A DNA stretch of 64,000 nucleotides from Corynebacterium auriscanis (GCF_030408435.1 NZ_CP047046.1:1904572-1968571), one strand, 5' to 3'; counted from the stretch's first letter, positions 51,601 to 61,526 are shown. Program-made: numbers and translations. Notes: generated by a model not told the origin, from the sequence alone.

Positions 51601-52631
51601 CTACCGCACTGCAGCCAACGGCAAGACCAATAGGTCCGCGCAATCCTTACTGGCCAAGACCAGCTCGTTGCCCACGGGCACCGCCGCCGTGGGCGTGTGA
51701 AATGCTGGATGTTTACCGCGCACCTGGCCCGCGGCCACCCACTGCCCCGCTTTTAGTTCCCAGCGCGTGACCCACGATTCATGCGCCGGGCCCGGCCGGA
51801 TGGCGTCCGGCAAATTCCATGCAATATGGCTAATTATGCTGGGCACCTTCGACAACAAATCCAATGGGAAGCTGCGTGGGTGAGCGTACGCTACCCATAC
51901 ACCTTGGCTCCCTCCCAGGCTCGTATCCAACGTAGACATGTTGTCTGGGAAGCCCGGCAGGTTCGTGGCAACATCGCTGACCTGCCCACTTGCCACGTCC
52001 AGCCGGCGCAGACTGTAATCCAGCGTTTCCACGAACAACACCCCTGCCCCGTCAGGTTCCACAACCAAGCCGTTGGCGAAGTACAACCCATCCAAAACGC
52101 GCGTAACCCCCCGGCCGGGAATCCATTTGTTCAAACTGCCGCGTCACTGTGTTCCAAAATGGCACCCATGAACTCTGGATAGTGAAACCGGCTAGTGGAC
52201 TCGGTAAACCAAATGGTTCCATCGGGTGCTTCGGCCGCATTGCTACAGAATTTCAGTGGTTGCCCTGACACTTCAGCCACCAGCACCTCCAGGTCCCCTG
52301 CGGCATCGCCATTGCCATCCAATGGCAATCGCAGCAGCCCTTTGAAGGAATCACAAACTATCAGGGACCCATCTCGGAGTAGTTCCAACCCCAACGGTCG
52401 CCCACCCGTGTTCGTGACGGTGTGAGTCTGCCCTGTGGTGATGTTCGTACGAAAAATGGAGCCATCATTGGCTCCAGTGAGAACTTCCTCAGCACCAAAA
52501 GCCACCACATCCTCCGGCCCCAGCGAAGGCAGCGAAATCAATCGCCCTTCACTGGAAAGGTCGCGGGAGTGGGGCCCTTTATCGTGCTTGAGGGAAACGT
52601 GGTGCTTGCCAGGCCGCAATTGTGTTTTCAT
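51601..52631 (-). pseudogene. SMP-30/gluconolactonase-like beta-propeller, frame-broken
   Basis: Two adjacent reading frames together make one six-bladed propeller of the SMP-30/strictosidine-synthase-like family. The first (from ATG 52631, 'MKTQLRPGKHH') runs to a TGA at 52131 after 'GAILEHSDAAV'. The second begins at a TTG overlapping that stop and continues 'NKWIPGRGVTRVLDGLYFANGLVVEPD' with 'VETLDYSLRRLDV' to 51601. Reading across a small indel near 52140 restores 'LEHSD.GSLNKWIPGRG', so it is a frameshifted gene rather than two genes. Members are lactonases or related hydrolases; the substrate is unknown. The TTGA overlap could allow re-initiation, but half propellers are unlikely to fold. 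Confidence 0.75.
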
Positions 52632-52660
52632 GCAAAACATTCTACGGCTCAGCGCAGCCA

Positions 52661-54241
52661 CTAATGGGCGAAATGGCGCTCCCCGGTCAGGTACATCGTG
52701 ACTCCGGCTTTATTAGCGGCCTCGATGACCTCGGCGTCGCGTACAGAACCACCGGGCTGTACAACGGCGCGCACGCCAGCGTTGGCCAGTACCTCGAAAC
52801 CGTCGGCAAAGGGGAAGAAAGCATCGGAAGCCGCAACGGCACCGCGAGCCCGTTCTTCCTCACCGGCCAAAGAGTTCGCTCGCTCCACTGCCAGCTTTGC
52901 GGCATCTACGCGGTTAACCTGTCCCATACCGACGCCCACGGTCGCCCCGTCCTTCGCCAGCAAAATGGCGTTGGACTTCACAGCGCGCACGGAGCGCCAA
53001 GCGAAGATCAGCTCGGCCAGCGTTGCTTCATCCGCAGCTTCTCCAGCAGCGAGGGTCCAGTTGGCGGGGTCATCGCCCTTGGCATCAATGACGTCGCGCT
53101 GTTGCACCAGGACACCACCGGAAATCTGGCGGTGCTCCACAGCTGCCCGCTCGTCAACTTCGGGGGCCTTGGCCTGCAGGATGCGGATGTTCTTCTTCTG
53201 GCTCAGCACTTCTACAGCGCCATCTTCGTACGAAGGCGCGATGATAACCTCGGTGAAGATCTCCGCAACCTGCTGTGCCATCTCCACGGTAACCTCGCGG
53301 TTGGCGGCAATAACACCACCAAAGGCGCTCATCGGGTCGCACGCGTGGGCCTGTCGGTGCGCGGCAGCAATGGATTCATCGGACACGGCAATGCCACAGG
53401 GGTTCGCATGCTTGATGATGGCCACTGCTGGGCGCTCGTGATCCCACGCTGCGCGCCACGCGGCATCCGAATCGGTGTAGTTGTTGTAGCTCATCTCCTT
53501 GCCATGGAACTGCTCTGCGCCAGCCAATCCACCACCGTTGGAGTACAGCGCGGCCGCTTGGTGAGGGTTCTCACCGTAGCGCAACACGCTCGCGCGCTCG
53601 AAGGTCTCCCCGATCCACTCGGGGAACTGGTTATCCTCGGTCTTCTCCACGTGCTCGCCCAGCCAGCTGGCAACAGCAACATCGTAAGCTGCGGTGTGGC
53701 GGAAAGCTGCGAGGGCCAGCTTCGTGCGATCCGCACGGCTGAAACCACCCTCGCGGGCAGCGACAATTACATCGTCGTAGCGAGACGGGTCCACTACCAC
53801 AGCAACGGAAGGGTGGTTCTTGGCTGCGGCACGAACCATGGAAGGGCCACCGATATCGATCTGCTCCACGCAAGAATCAAAATCCGCCCCGGAGGCCACG
53901 GTTTCGCTGAACGGATACAGGTTCACAACCACCAACTCAAATGCCTCCACGTCGAGGTCCTCGAGCTGCTTGAGATGATCCTCTTTACGAGTGTCGGCCA
54001 GGATGCCGGCGTGCACCCGTGGGTGGAGCGTCTTCACGCGCCCTTCCAGCACCTCGGGGAAACCGGTCAATTGCTCAACCTCGGTGACGGGCACACCCGC
54101 GTCCGCGATCTTCTTGGCGGTCGAACCGGTGGATACAATACTTACACCCGCCTCATGCAAGCCCTTGGCCAATTCTTCCAGCCCGGTCTTGTCATAAACG
54201 CTAATCAGCGCGCGGCGGATAGCTTTTTTGTCCTCAGTCAT
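52661..54241 (-). CDS. purH: bifunctional AICAR transformylase/IMP cyclohydrolase
   Basis: A 526-residue enzyme for the last two steps of purine synthesis (AICAR to FAICAR to IMP). The N-terminal MGS-like cyclohydrolase domain shows '[18 protein letters not shown]', '[14 protein letters not shown]' and '[16 protein letters not shown]'. The C-terminal transformylase has '[14 protein letters not shown]', catalytic '[13 protein letters not shown]', '[13 protein letters not shown]' and the terminal 'ERHFAH'. It sits two bases after purN and the two are co-transcribed. Confidence 0.97.
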   Translation of the reverse strand: MTEDKKAIRRALISVYDKTGLEELAKGLHEAGVSIVSTGSTAKKIADAGVPVTEVEQLTGFPEVLEGRVKTLHPRVHAGILADTRKEDHLKQLEDLDVEAFELVVVNLYPFSETVASGADFDSCVEQIDIGGPSMVRAAAKNHPSVAVVVDPSRYDDVIVAAREGGFSRADRTKLALAAFRHTAAYDVAVASWLGEHVEKTEDNQFPEWIGETFERASVLRYGENPHQAAALYSNGGGLAGAEQFHGKEMSYNNYTDSDAAWRAAWDHERPAVAIIKHANPCGIAVSDESIAAAHRQAHACDPMSAFGGVIAANREVTVEMAQQVAEIFTEVIIAPSYEDGAVEVLSQKKNIRILQAKAPEVDERAAVEHRQISGGVLVQQRDVIDAKGDDPANWTLAAGEAADEATLAELIFAWRSVRAVKSNAILLAKDGATVGVGMGQVNRVDAAKLAVERANSLAGEEERARGAVAASDAFFPFADGFEVLANAGVRAVVQPGGSVRDAEVIEAANKAGVTMYLTGERHFAH

Positions 54242-54243
54242 CG

Positions 54244-54837
54244 CTACGAGATCCTGGCCTTTCGTCCCTCAATTGTCAGTCCGTGGCGTGCGATGTTGTG
54301 CAGCACGTCCACGAGGAGCTCCCGCTCCACTTTCTTGATGTTCTCATGCAACGTTTCAACAGAGTCGTCATCGTGCACGCTCACCGCATGCTGGGCGATG
54401 ATCGGACCCGTATCAACTCCACTGTCCACAACATGAACTGTAGACCCCGTGACGCGCACACCGTAATTCAAAGCATCCTCCACCGCGTGAGCCCCGGGGA
54501 AAGCCGGCAGCAACGCAGGGTGAGTGTTAATGATCTTCCCTGCGAAGTGCGCGACTGTTTCTTTGCCAATAATACGCATGAATCCTGCGCTCACGACGAG
54601 GTCCGGCGCGTACTGTTGAATCCGCTTCGTGAGTTCGGCATTCCACTGTCCGCGGTCGGTATTCCCCGGCTCGTAATTCACTAGGAACGTATCGATTCCC
54701 GCCCGATTGGCGCGCTGCAAAGCTTCGCACTCGCGATCCGCGCCCACCGCTGCAATGTCCACGAGGTCCGGTTCCACGTTGTCGATCACACTTTGCAACA
54801 GTGTTCCCGAGCCAGACGCCAGCATCACAATCCTCAT
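54244..54837 (-). CDS. purN: phosphoribosylglycinamide formyltransferase
   Basis: A 197-residue GART enzyme that transfers formyl from 10-formyl-THF to GAR. Visible are the N-terminal '[17 protein letters not shown]', '[12 protein letters not shown]', catalytic Asn/His in '[27 protein letters not shown]', and Asp in '[14 protein letters not shown]'. AGGGAG lies ten bases before ATG 54837. The gene follows the PerM-like gene by four bases; perM-purN-purH is the same order as Rv0955-Rv0956-Rv0957. Confidence 0.96.
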   Translation of the reverse strand: MRIVMLASGSGTLLQSVIDNVEPDLVDIAAVGADRECEALQRANRAGIDTFLVNYEPGNTDRGQWNAELTKRIQQYAPDLVVSAGFMRIIGKETVAHFAGKIINTHPALLPAFPGAHAVEDALNYGVRVTGSTVHVVDSGVDTGPIIAQHAVSVHDDDSVETLHENIKKVERELLVDVLHNIARHGLTIEGRKARIS

Positions 54838-54841
54838 ATTC

Positions 54842-56503
54842 TTATTTCTCCCTCTTAGTCACGTGAGCACTTTCGCCGCCACCATCGTCTTTGGTCACCT
54901 TCCGCGCGGTGCCCGTTTCTTTTGCTACCCGCTGTTCCACTGGCTGCTTTTCCAGTTTCTGCTTTTCAGGCTCCTGCTTCTCCGCTGCCTGTTCCTTCTG
55001 CTGCTTCTCGCCCACCTGCTTCTCAGGCCCGCGCTTTTCAGGCTCCTGCTTCTCCGCTGCCTGTTCCTTCTTCTGCTTCTCGCCCACCTGTGTCTCCGCT
55101 CCCTGCTTCCACGCGGACTTCTTCGGCGCACCCTCGTCGGTTTTTTCTAGTCCCGACGCCCCTCTGGCATCCGAACGCGGCTGGGCGTCGGGTATATCTT
55201 CCACAACACGTGATCCAGAGCGAGCCGCCCACAACATCATGACGAGCGCAGGCACCAACAACCACGCAGCCGCTTCCAAGGCGAACATCCATGGCAAAGC
55301 CCCGGTCTCGCCGAATACACCCAATTCGCCTCCGGCCAACCAACACACGCAGAAACCAATGAACGCAACGGCCACCCCAGCAGTGAGCGCCAAGTATGCA
55401 GGGGACTCCACGAACTCGCGCTGCTGCATGTAGCGGTACACCACTACAACAGAGACCACAGCGGGAACGATCAGAGCTAGCGGCCCCCAGGACAATTCAT
55501 GGTTTGGAATGGCCGCCGCAATCGGAATGGGCGGCAAATTAACGTTGTTAGCGGCAAAGAGGGAAAACACTCCCCGACCGATATGGAATTCTCCGCCTAG
55601 GAGCACTGCCGCGGACGCCACGGCCAAGTTCGGCAAGTAGAGCAAACTCAACAAGGTGAGGCCAAGTGTGCCGGAAAAGTTCGACGTGATGTCGTAAGAA
55701 TTCTTCACCGCGTTAAAGTTCGCGATCATGGAGGCAATAGCCACAGCCAAGCCCGCCACACACATCCACAAAAGGAAGCGACGCGCCAGGCGGAAGGCCT
55801 CCACCGGCCAGGTAGGAAAACCCCGGCGCAGCAAGAGCGCACGCCAGACCCGCGCCCCCATTCCCATCACCAACACCGCACCGTTAACAAGAGCGGTGGA
55901 GATGATTGCGCCAAAAAGATTCGGTGGGCGCACGCTATAAACCTTCGCGGCATCCCACAGCATGAGCCATGCCACCACCGTGATGAAAATGGGCAATAGC
56001 AAGCCGACCGTGGTAAGCACGCGCAGGCCACGGATACTCACTGAATTACCGAGCGCACCGGTGACGCGTCGCGAATGCACCCAAACAATAAGGAGCGCGG
56101 GAAGTAACGGAGCGAAACCGAGAGTCACCCCACTCATGCGCACTGGAGCCAAATTCACTTGCATCCACAACCCGGCAATCGTGGCGGGCACAACGCCGAA
56201 GCCGGCGCCAATTCCGATAATCACCGAGATGGCGATGATGATCGCCAGTGTAACTGCGTGATTCAAACCCACGATGGGAAGGAAGCGCCGAAGGTGAGGG
56301 CGCCATTGCTGCCACCGTGCTTCGGCTGCGGAACGAGGTGCCTTTTCGGGCGTAGCCATGCGCCGAGTCTCATTAGATGACCGAGACCGCGCCACGAACC
56401 TCTCACTGGTTCGTGCGGTGGGCCTCCGCCTTCTTGCGTCTGTTTGATCACTCACCTGTCCTATTGTGCCTTCCCCTGTCGCTGGGGTGGCGAACTGACT
56501 CAC
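54842..56503 (-). CDS. perM: DUF6350 / PerM-like cell-division membrane protein
   Basis: A 553-residue polytopic membrane protein. It has a basic N-terminus of about 75 residues, roughly ten hydrophobic helices between residues 75 and 440, and a long charged Lys/Glu/Gln C-terminal tail. The order with purN and purH is that of M. tuberculosis Rv0955 (PerM), which stabilises the divisome protein FtsB. The tail is partly built from two 24-residue repeats. GTG 56503 has GAGGG six bases upstream; an internal ATG at 56359 is an alternative. The role in division is inferred from synteny and topology. Confidence 0.8.
   Translation of the reverse strand: MSQFATPATGEGTIGQVSDQTDARRRRPTARTSERFVARSRSSNETRRMATPEKAPRSAAEARWQQWRPHLRRFLPIVGLNHAVTLAIIIAISVIIGIGAGFGVVPATIAGLWMQVNLAPVRMSGVTLGFAPLLPALLIVWVHSRRVTGALGNSVSIRGLRVLTTVGLLLPIFITVVAWLMLWDAAKVYSVRPPNLFGAIISTALVNGAVLVMGMGARVWRALLLRRGFPTWPVEAFRLARRFLLWMCVAGLAVAIASMIANFNAVKNSYDITSNFSGTLGLTLLSLLYLPNLAVASAAVLLGGEFHIGRGVFSLFAANNVNLPPIPIAAAIPNHELSWGPLALIVPAVVSVVVVYRYMQQREFVESPAYLALTAGVAVAFIGFCVCWLAGGELGVFGETGALPWMFALEAAAWLLVPALVMMLWAARSGSRVVEDIPDAQPRSDARGASGLEKTDEGAPKKSAWKQGAETQVGEKQKKEQAAEKQEPEKRGPEKQVGEKQQKEQAAEKQEPEKQKLEKQPVEQRVAKETGTARKVTKDDGGGESAHVTKREK
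54961..55092 (-). repeat. 72-bp in-frame repeat in the PerM-like C-terminal tail
   Basis: Two copies with a 72-base period (start points 54961 and 55033) encode EQAAEKQEPEK-type charged 24-mers. In-frame expansion or contraction would change only tail length. Confidence 0.85.
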
Positions 56504-56743
56504 CCGAAACCCTCAAGGTGTACTCGAAGGATTCTAAAAAAAATATTTCACCCGCTCGAACCCAAGAAATCGCTGAGTGCATAAGATCTCCAGCCCCCTC
56601 AACAGCAAAAACACCTTCAGCGCTTCATGAGAGACAGGATAACCCCACCCCCGAAACGATATCGAAACGTTATTTTTCGCCGAAATGGCTTGCTCATGGC
56701 GTTACCGAGCATTAATGTTACGACTCGTTGATAACAAAGTGGT

Positions 56744-56768
56744 TACAATCTGACCCACTTCGGTAACG
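56744..56768 (+). promoter_or_regulatory. M23 peptidase promoter -10 with candidate MtrA box
   Basis: TACAAT (56744-56749) is a good -10 hexamer. GACCCACTTCGGTAACG (56752-56768), just downstream, matches the direct-repeat pattern seen at 16-32 and 7320-7337 in its GGTAACGA half. Overlap with the transcription start would suit repression. C. glutamicum MtrA represses peptidoglycan hydrolases such as mepA and nlpC. GTTAC motifs at 56701 and 56717 lie further upstream. Confidence 0.4.
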
Positions 56769-56807
56769 AAGTCCCTCCAAGATCCGATGACAAAGAGGTT
56801 AAAGAAC

Positions 56808-57551
56808 GTGCGTAGCTCCGTGGATTCCCGCCCAGCAGGTGCACACCGCAAGGTTGATAACAGCGCTAAGCGCCGTGTCGCCATGGTTGCGGTAGCTGCA
56901 TCCGCCGTCACCTCCGCTGGTGCTGCAGGTGCCACCGCAGGTGCACAGCAGTCCTCTGAGAAGAAGGACATCGCGCTGGCTGCGGACACTGCGGTACTGG
57001 CTCAGAACGATTCCTCAGCCATCGGCAGCTCCAACTCCCAAGCTGATGCCCCTCAGATCCTCGAGGTAGCACAGGACAAGCAGATCACTGGCCTGAGCAG
57101 CCAGCTGGACTCCGCCCTTCGTTACACCCAACAGCGCTTGGCTGCAGACCTTGCGGCACGCGCTCCAAAGATCGCGAAGCCGGCTGAGGGTTCTTTCACT
57201 TCCCCGTTCGGTCCACGCTGGGGAACCATGCACAACGGTGTTGACATCGCGAACGCCATCGGCACCCCAATCCTCGCTGTAGAAGATGGCCTGGTCATTG
57301 ACTCCGGCCCAGCTTCCGGATTCGGTAACTGGATCCGCATTCAGCACGGCGACGGCACCGTCACCGTCTACGGCCACATGGCTACGCTGGACGTGAAGGT
57401 TGGTCAGAAGGTCACCGCAGGCCAGAAGATCGCCGGCATGGGCAGCGAAGGCTTCTCCACGGGTTCCCACCTGCACTTCGAAGTCCACCCCAACGGTGGT
57501 GGCCCAATCGATCCTCAGCCATGGCTGGCTGAGCGTGGCATCTCCTTGTAA
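56808..57551 (+). CDS. secreted M23 family metallopeptidase
   Basis: A 247-residue (254 from ATG 56787) peptidoglycan endopeptidase-like protein. The start has a basic stretch and a hydrophobic signal segment ('RVAMVAVAASAVTSAGAAGATAGA'). A helical linker and a LytM/M23 domain follow, with zinc ligands His/Asp in 'HNGVDIANA' and 'HLHFEVHPNGGG', preceded by 'FTSPFGPRWG'. GTG 56808 has AGAGG nine bases upstream; ATG 56787 has no clear ribosome site. It is equivalent to Rv0950c by synteny with pcrA and probably cleaves cell-wall cross-links or activates another hydrolase. A candidate MtrA box sits at its promoter. Confidence 0.9.
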   Translation: MRSSVDSRPAGAHRKVDNSAKRRVAMVAVAASAVTSAGAAGATAGAQQSSEKKDIALAADTAVLAQNDSSAIGSSNSQADAPQILEVAQDKQITGLSSQLDSALRYTQQRLAADLAARAPKIAKPAEGSFTSPFGPRWGTMHNGVDIANAIGTPILAVEDGLVIDSGPASGFGNWIRIQHGDGTVTVYGHMATLDVKVGQKVTAGQKIAGMGSEGFSTGSHLHFEVHPNGGGPIDPQPWLAERGISL

Positions 57552-57632
57552 ATATCGCGCTAACAGGTCAAAGGAGCGCGCTGTTGAAAGCGCGCACGTC
57601 CCCCCTACGGGGATTACATTTTCATCGGAATG

Positions 57633-57666
57633 AAGGCCCCCGCTTTCGTGAAAGGCGGGGGGCCTT
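57633..57666. terminator. bidirectional terminator between the M23 gene and pcrA
   Basis: Arms AAGGCCCCCGC and GCGGGGGGCCTT pair strongly around a short loop. A smaller GCGCGC hairpin lies at about 57577-57595. The two genes are convergent. Confidence 0.8.
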
Positions 57667-57678
57667 AGGCGTTGTTCT

Positions 57679-60270
57679 TTACAGCTTTTCCATGGGGACG
57701 CCACCAAACAACATCAAGCGCACCGTACCGGAACTACCGAAATCAATCATCACAGTTGTGCGCGGCCCGGAACCATCCACGCTTCTCACTGTTCCCAAAC
57801 CGTACTTGTCGTGGTTAACCTTATCTCCAACTTCCAAGTTCAGATCCGCATTCTTGTTGTTGCGAACCGGCGCGGTGGGCCGGCGGCGCCCAGCGCGTGG
57901 TGCAGAGGAATGCGACGAGGCACCTACGGACTGCCCCCAGCTTCCGGAGGAAGATTGCCTCCGGCTCGCGGAGGACTGACCCCAGCTACCCGAGGAAGAT
58001 CGACCCCAGCTTGAGCCATCTGATGAACCCGCACCACTACCCCAGCTGGGCTCCTCTCTGATCCACTCAACCAGTTCCCCAGGCACTTCCCCTAGGAACC
58101 GCGACGGTGGATTGTTCACCGGCTGCCCCCAACCGCTGCGCGTGATCGCACGGGTGAGGAACAGCCGCTGCTTCGCGCGAGTAATACCCACATAGGCCAA
58201 CCGGCGCTCCTCGTTCAGCTCACGCGGATCTCCAAGTGCACGCAGGTGCGGAAACTGCCCATCCTCCCAACCGGTGAGGAACACAACGGGAAACTCCAGC
58301 CCCTTGGCTGTATGGAGAGTCATCAGCGTAACCATGTTCTGCTGATCCGCAGGAATCTGATCAGCATCCGCCACCAAGCTCACGCGCTCCAAGAAGGCCT
58401 GTACGCTGCCCAGCGGAGCTTCTCCCTCAGCCAGCATCTGCTCTTCATCTGACCACTGTATGTACGCGCGTTGATTGGCCGCTTCTTGGGAGAACTCGTG
58501 CCCCACACTCACCAATTCGTTGAGGTTATCCAGGCGCGTACCGTCTTGTGGATCATTGGACTTCTCGAGCTCCGCCTTGTACCCAGTCATATCCAGTACC
58601 GCAGCAACAATCCGTCCTAGGTCGCTCACTTCCAGCCCACTGCCATCGCTGGCTTTGAGTTCCGACGCCTCCGCTTCTGCCCGCAACGCATCCATCAGTT
58701 CCAAAAACCCAGCGATGGCATTTTTGCCCCTACCGGATAACAGGGGCACGCGGCCCTGGGCGGCGTCGACCAAAGCATCAGAAAAGGAGATCCCCTGGGC
58801 CTCGGCGTGGACCGTAACCTGTGCGATCGCCCGGTCGCCGATCCCACGGCGTGGAGTATTGATGATGCGACGTAGGGCGACGGTATCAGTGGGGTTATCG
58901 ATGACTTTGAGGTAGGCGACGATGTCGCGAATCTCGCGGCGTTCGTAGAAGCGAGTGCCGCCCACAACCTTGTACGGCAGCCCGGAGCGCACTAGGACAT
59001 CCTCAATAGCGCGGGAAGCGTTGTTCGTGCGGTACATGACCGCGATTTCACCGTAGCTGTACCCGTGGTTATCCACAAGGTCATCGATCTGTTCGACGAT
59101 GAAATTCGCCTCGTCGTGCTCGTTGTCTGCCACATATCCACCGATACGTTCGCCGTCGCCCAGATCCGTCCACAGCTTTTTCTCTCGACGACCTTGGTTG
59201 CGTTCGATAACGCGGTTGGCCGCTGTGAGGATCGTCTGAGTAGAGCGGTAATTCTGCTCCAGCAAAACAGTGGTGGCGTTCGGGTAATCGCGCTCGAACT
59301 CTTCAATATTGCGGATCGTGGCCCCACGGAATGCGTAAATGGACTGGTCCGCATCACCCACCACGCACAGTTCCCCGGCATCGTCGCCGGTCCCCACCAG
59401 TGTGGAAACTAGGACGTACTGTGCATGGTTCGTATCCTGGTACTCGTCGACCAACACGTGGCGGAAGCGGCGCCGGTAGTGTTCGGCAACCGCGGGATTA
59501 TTTCGCAGGATGCCCACGACTTCCCCGATGAGGTCATCAAAGTCCACCGCGTTAGCCGCACGCAATCGGCGCTGATAGGTTCCGTACAGGGTGGCGACAT
59601 TGATGTGGTACGGGTTGGAATCCGCCTGCGCCTCGGCCAGCGCGGCATCGGGCCCAATCAGTTCATTCTTCCAGTTCGAGATGACCGACAGCACCGCCCG
59701 CGGGGCGAACTCCTTCAGGTCCATCCCGGCATCCTTGATCACCATGGTGATCAGGCGCTTGGAATCATCGGAATCGTAAATCGTGAAGTTGGTGTTCAAC
59801 CCCTGCACAAGGTTGGCATTGGAACGCAGAATGCGCACGCACATGGAGTGGAAGGTAGAAACCCACATCTTCTCGGCTTGCGGACCCACCAGGTCCACCA
59901 CGCGCTCCCGCATCTCGCCGGCGGCTTTATTGGTGAACGTAATCGCTAGAACCTGCCACGGCGCCACGCCAGTGCGCAGGAGGTGCGCAATGCGCCTGGT
60001 CAGCACGCTGGTCTTTCCAGACCCCGCGCCCGCGACGATCAACAAGGGGCCACCGCGGTGCAGGACGGCTTCTCTTTGCTGCGGGTTAAGGCCTTCTAAC
60101 AAATCGTCCGACGCCCCTCTGGTGGCATGACTAGGCGCCGCCTGGGGCGCAAAAGGGGATGGCGACGAGGGTGCAAAAGGGGATGGCGACGAGGGCGTGC
60201 CCGTAAAAGGTGAGTCGGCAGGTTCCCCACTTCCCCATGGATTGACTGGGTTCTGCGGGTTGTGGTTCAT
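57679..60270 (-). CDS. pcrA: UvrD/PcrA-type 3'-5' DNA helicase
   Basis: An 863-residue superfamily 1A helicase for repair and replication restart. It has a Pro/Ser-rich N-terminal extension of about 55 residues, the Q motif 'LNPQQREAVLH', Walker A 'LIVAGAGSGKTSVLTRR', 'ITFTNKAAGEMRERV', Walker B 'HVLVDEYQDTN', motif III 'GDADQSIYAFRGA', 'LEQNYRS', 'MTLHTAKGLEFPVVFLTGWEDGQFPH' and 'LAYVGITRAK'. A Ser/Gly/Trp-rich linker and a C-terminal Tudor-like RNA-polymerase-binding domain ('VGDKVNHDKYGLGTV') follow. GGAGAGG precedes ATG. Homologue of Rv0949 (UvrD1). Confidence 0.96.
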   Translation of the reverse strand: MNHNPQNPVNPWGSGEPADSPFTGTPSSPSPFAPSSPSPFAPQAAPSHATRGASDDLLEGLNPQQREAVLHRGGPLLIVAGAGSGKTSVLTRRIAHLLRTGVAPWQVLAITFTNKAAGEMRERVVDLVGPQAEKMWVSTFHSMCVRILRSNANLVQGLNTNFTIYDSDDSKRLITMVIKDAGMDLKEFAPRAVLSVISNWKNELIGPDAALAEAQADSNPYHINVATLYGTYQRRLRAANAVDFDDLIGEVVGILRNNPAVAEHYRRRFRHVLVDEYQDTNHAQYVLVSTLVGTGDDAGELCVVGDADQSIYAFRGATIRNIEEFERDYPNATTVLLEQNYRSTQTILTAANRVIERNQGRREKKLWTDLGDGERIGGYVADNEHDEANFIVEQIDDLVDNHGYSYGEIAVMYRTNNASRAIEDVLVRSGLPYKVVGGTRFYERREIRDIVAYLKVIDNPTDTVALRRIINTPRRGIGDRAIAQVTVHAEAQGISFSDALVDAAQGRVPLLSGRGKNAIAGFLELMDALRAEAEASELKASDGSGLEVSDLGRIVAAVLDMTGYKAELEKSNDPQDGTRLDNLNELVSVGHEFSQEAANQRAYIQWSDEEQMLAEGEAPLGSVQAFLERVSLVADADQIPADQQNMVTLMTLHTAKGLEFPVVFLTGWEDGQFPHLRALGDPRELNEERRLAYVGITRAKQRLFLTRAITRSGWGQPVNNPPSRFLGEVPGELVEWIREEPSWGSGAGSSDGSSWGRSSSGSWGQSSASRRQSSSGSWGQSVGASSHSSAPRAGRRRPTAPVRNNKNADLNLEVGDKVNHDKYGLGTVRSVDGSGPRTTVMIDFGSSGTVRLMLFGGVPMEKL

Positions 60271-60356
60271 GTCGCGACACCTCTCCTTGATTACTTAGCG
60301 GTTCTCGAATGCGGCTTGTGGCTCTACCATTCAGTTCGAGACGTACAATAGTCGCC

Positions 60357-60656
60357 ATGACAGACAACGAGTTCCGCGTTCGAATGCCATCGGGAACTGA
60401 TGACCCCTTATCCGACTCAGAGATTCAATCCTACCGTGAGGAAATCAACCGGCTGGATCAGCTGATCATCGATTCAATCAGGCGGCGCAGTGAAGTCTCT
60501 CAAGCCATCGGCAAGACTCGGCTGGGCTCGGGCGGAACCAAGCTCGTTTACACACGCGAAGTTGCCATTATCAATGAATTCCGCGAGCAGTTTGGTCGCG
60601 AAGGTGTAGAAATCGCTAAAGCATTGTTACAGCTAGGGCGCGGTCGGTTGGGTTAG
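60357..60656 (+). CDS. chorismate mutase, AroQ type
   Basis: A 99-residue all-helical chorismate mutase of the short actinobacterial class (Rv0948c-like), converting chorismate to prephenate. The helix motif 'YREEINRLDQLIIDSIRRRSEVSQAIGKTRLGSGGTKLVYTREVAIINEFRE' contains the Arg/Lys/Glu active-site positions. This class is often weak alone and activated by complexing with DAHP synthase. ATG 60357 is chosen; the longer frame from 60309 is not family-like. Divergent from pcrA, as in M. tuberculosis. Confidence 0.93.
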   Translation: MTDNEFRVRMPSGTDDPLSDSEIQSYREEINRLDQLIIDSIRRRSEVSQAIGKTRLGSGGTKLVYTREVAIINEFREQFGREGVEIAKALLQLGRGRLG

Positions 60657-60683
60657 ACCGCGCGGGGTTTGAGTTCCGCGTGT

Positions 60684-61526
60684 TTAAGGCAAACGGAAGC
60701 CAGCGCCTACACCACCGTTGTCATCAAGGTCGGCCTTGATCACTGACCACGCAGTTCCACCCGTGGGCGCGTGCAGCGGTCCCTGCAGTGGGGTGCGGCA
60801 CGACGGCAGGTTGAAAAGCCCTCCATTGACAATGCCCACCAGTCGCCCGCGGGTGTAGACCGGCGCACCAGAATCTCCGAAGGAACCACACAGGTGCGAA
60901 ACCAGCATCGGTCCGCTGATCGCCAGCATCGGTCCACAACTTGTGCCCGTGCTAATGCCGGTCTTACAAATCTGCTGGCCCGTGGCCGGAATAACCCCGC
61001 CCAAGCGGTTGATGCTCACTCGGCCGTAGTTGCGGGTGAGCTGCACATCTTTGTTGAATTTAATGACGCTGATATCCCCGTAACCAATGCGCGCCACCGT
61101 GCCAATGCGACCGGCCTTGGTGTTATCGAGGGACGCGACGGGGGTGCCTGGGCCACCACAGTGTGCGGCAGTGATGCCGACCTTGTTGCCGTGCTTATCG
61201 AAACCGGCGACAGCCAGGGTGCATACGCTATCCCCAACCAAAATCGGTGTACTTGGGCCCACCAATGTTTTAGGAGCAATAGCGCGCTGAGCAGCTGGCA
61301 CTCCTGGAGACGTGAAGTAGTGCCCTGCAACGCGGTGCGGTCCGGGCTGACCGGTGGCATTCAGGAAGGCTTCGCCGGAACCGGTTGCAGCGGAGGCTGA
61401 AGGTGTGGGGGTACCAAGCGACATGCCCGCAATTGCAGTAAGCGCCACAGCCAACGCGACCGCTCGCTTCGCCACAATGGAGCTGCGTGGTCGGACGGAT
61501 CGAGTTGGTAGGTAGGACAGGGACAT
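60684..61526 (-). CDS. secreted trypsin-like (S1) serine protease
   Basis: A 280-residue exported protease. The signal peptide spans about residues 20-50 ('KRAVALAVALTAIAGMSLG' and 'ASAA' as a possible cleavage site). The catalytic triad is visible as His in 'GITAAHCGG', Asp in 'GYGDISVIKF' and Ser in 'GSFGDSGAPV', with paired cysteines around His and Ser. ATG 61526 has GAGGTG upstream; the open frame to 61661 lacks support. It is a chymotrypsin-fold extracellular enzyme of unknown target, common in corynebacteria. It is convergent with chorismate mutase. Confidence 0.9.
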   Translation of the reverse strand: MSLSYLPTRSVRPRSSIVAKRAVALAVALTAIAGMSLGTPTPSASAATGSGEAFLNATGQPGPHRVAGHYFTSPGVPAAQRAIAPKTLVGPSTPILVGDSVCTLAVAGFDKHGNKVGITAAHCGGPGTPVASLDNTKAGRIGTVARIGYGDISVIKFNKDVQLTRNYGRVSINRLGGVIPATGQQICKTGISTGTSCGPMLAISGPMLVSHLCGSFGDSGAPVYTRGRLVGIVNGGLFNLPSCRTPLQGPLHAPTGGTAWSVIKADLDDNGGVGAGFRLP

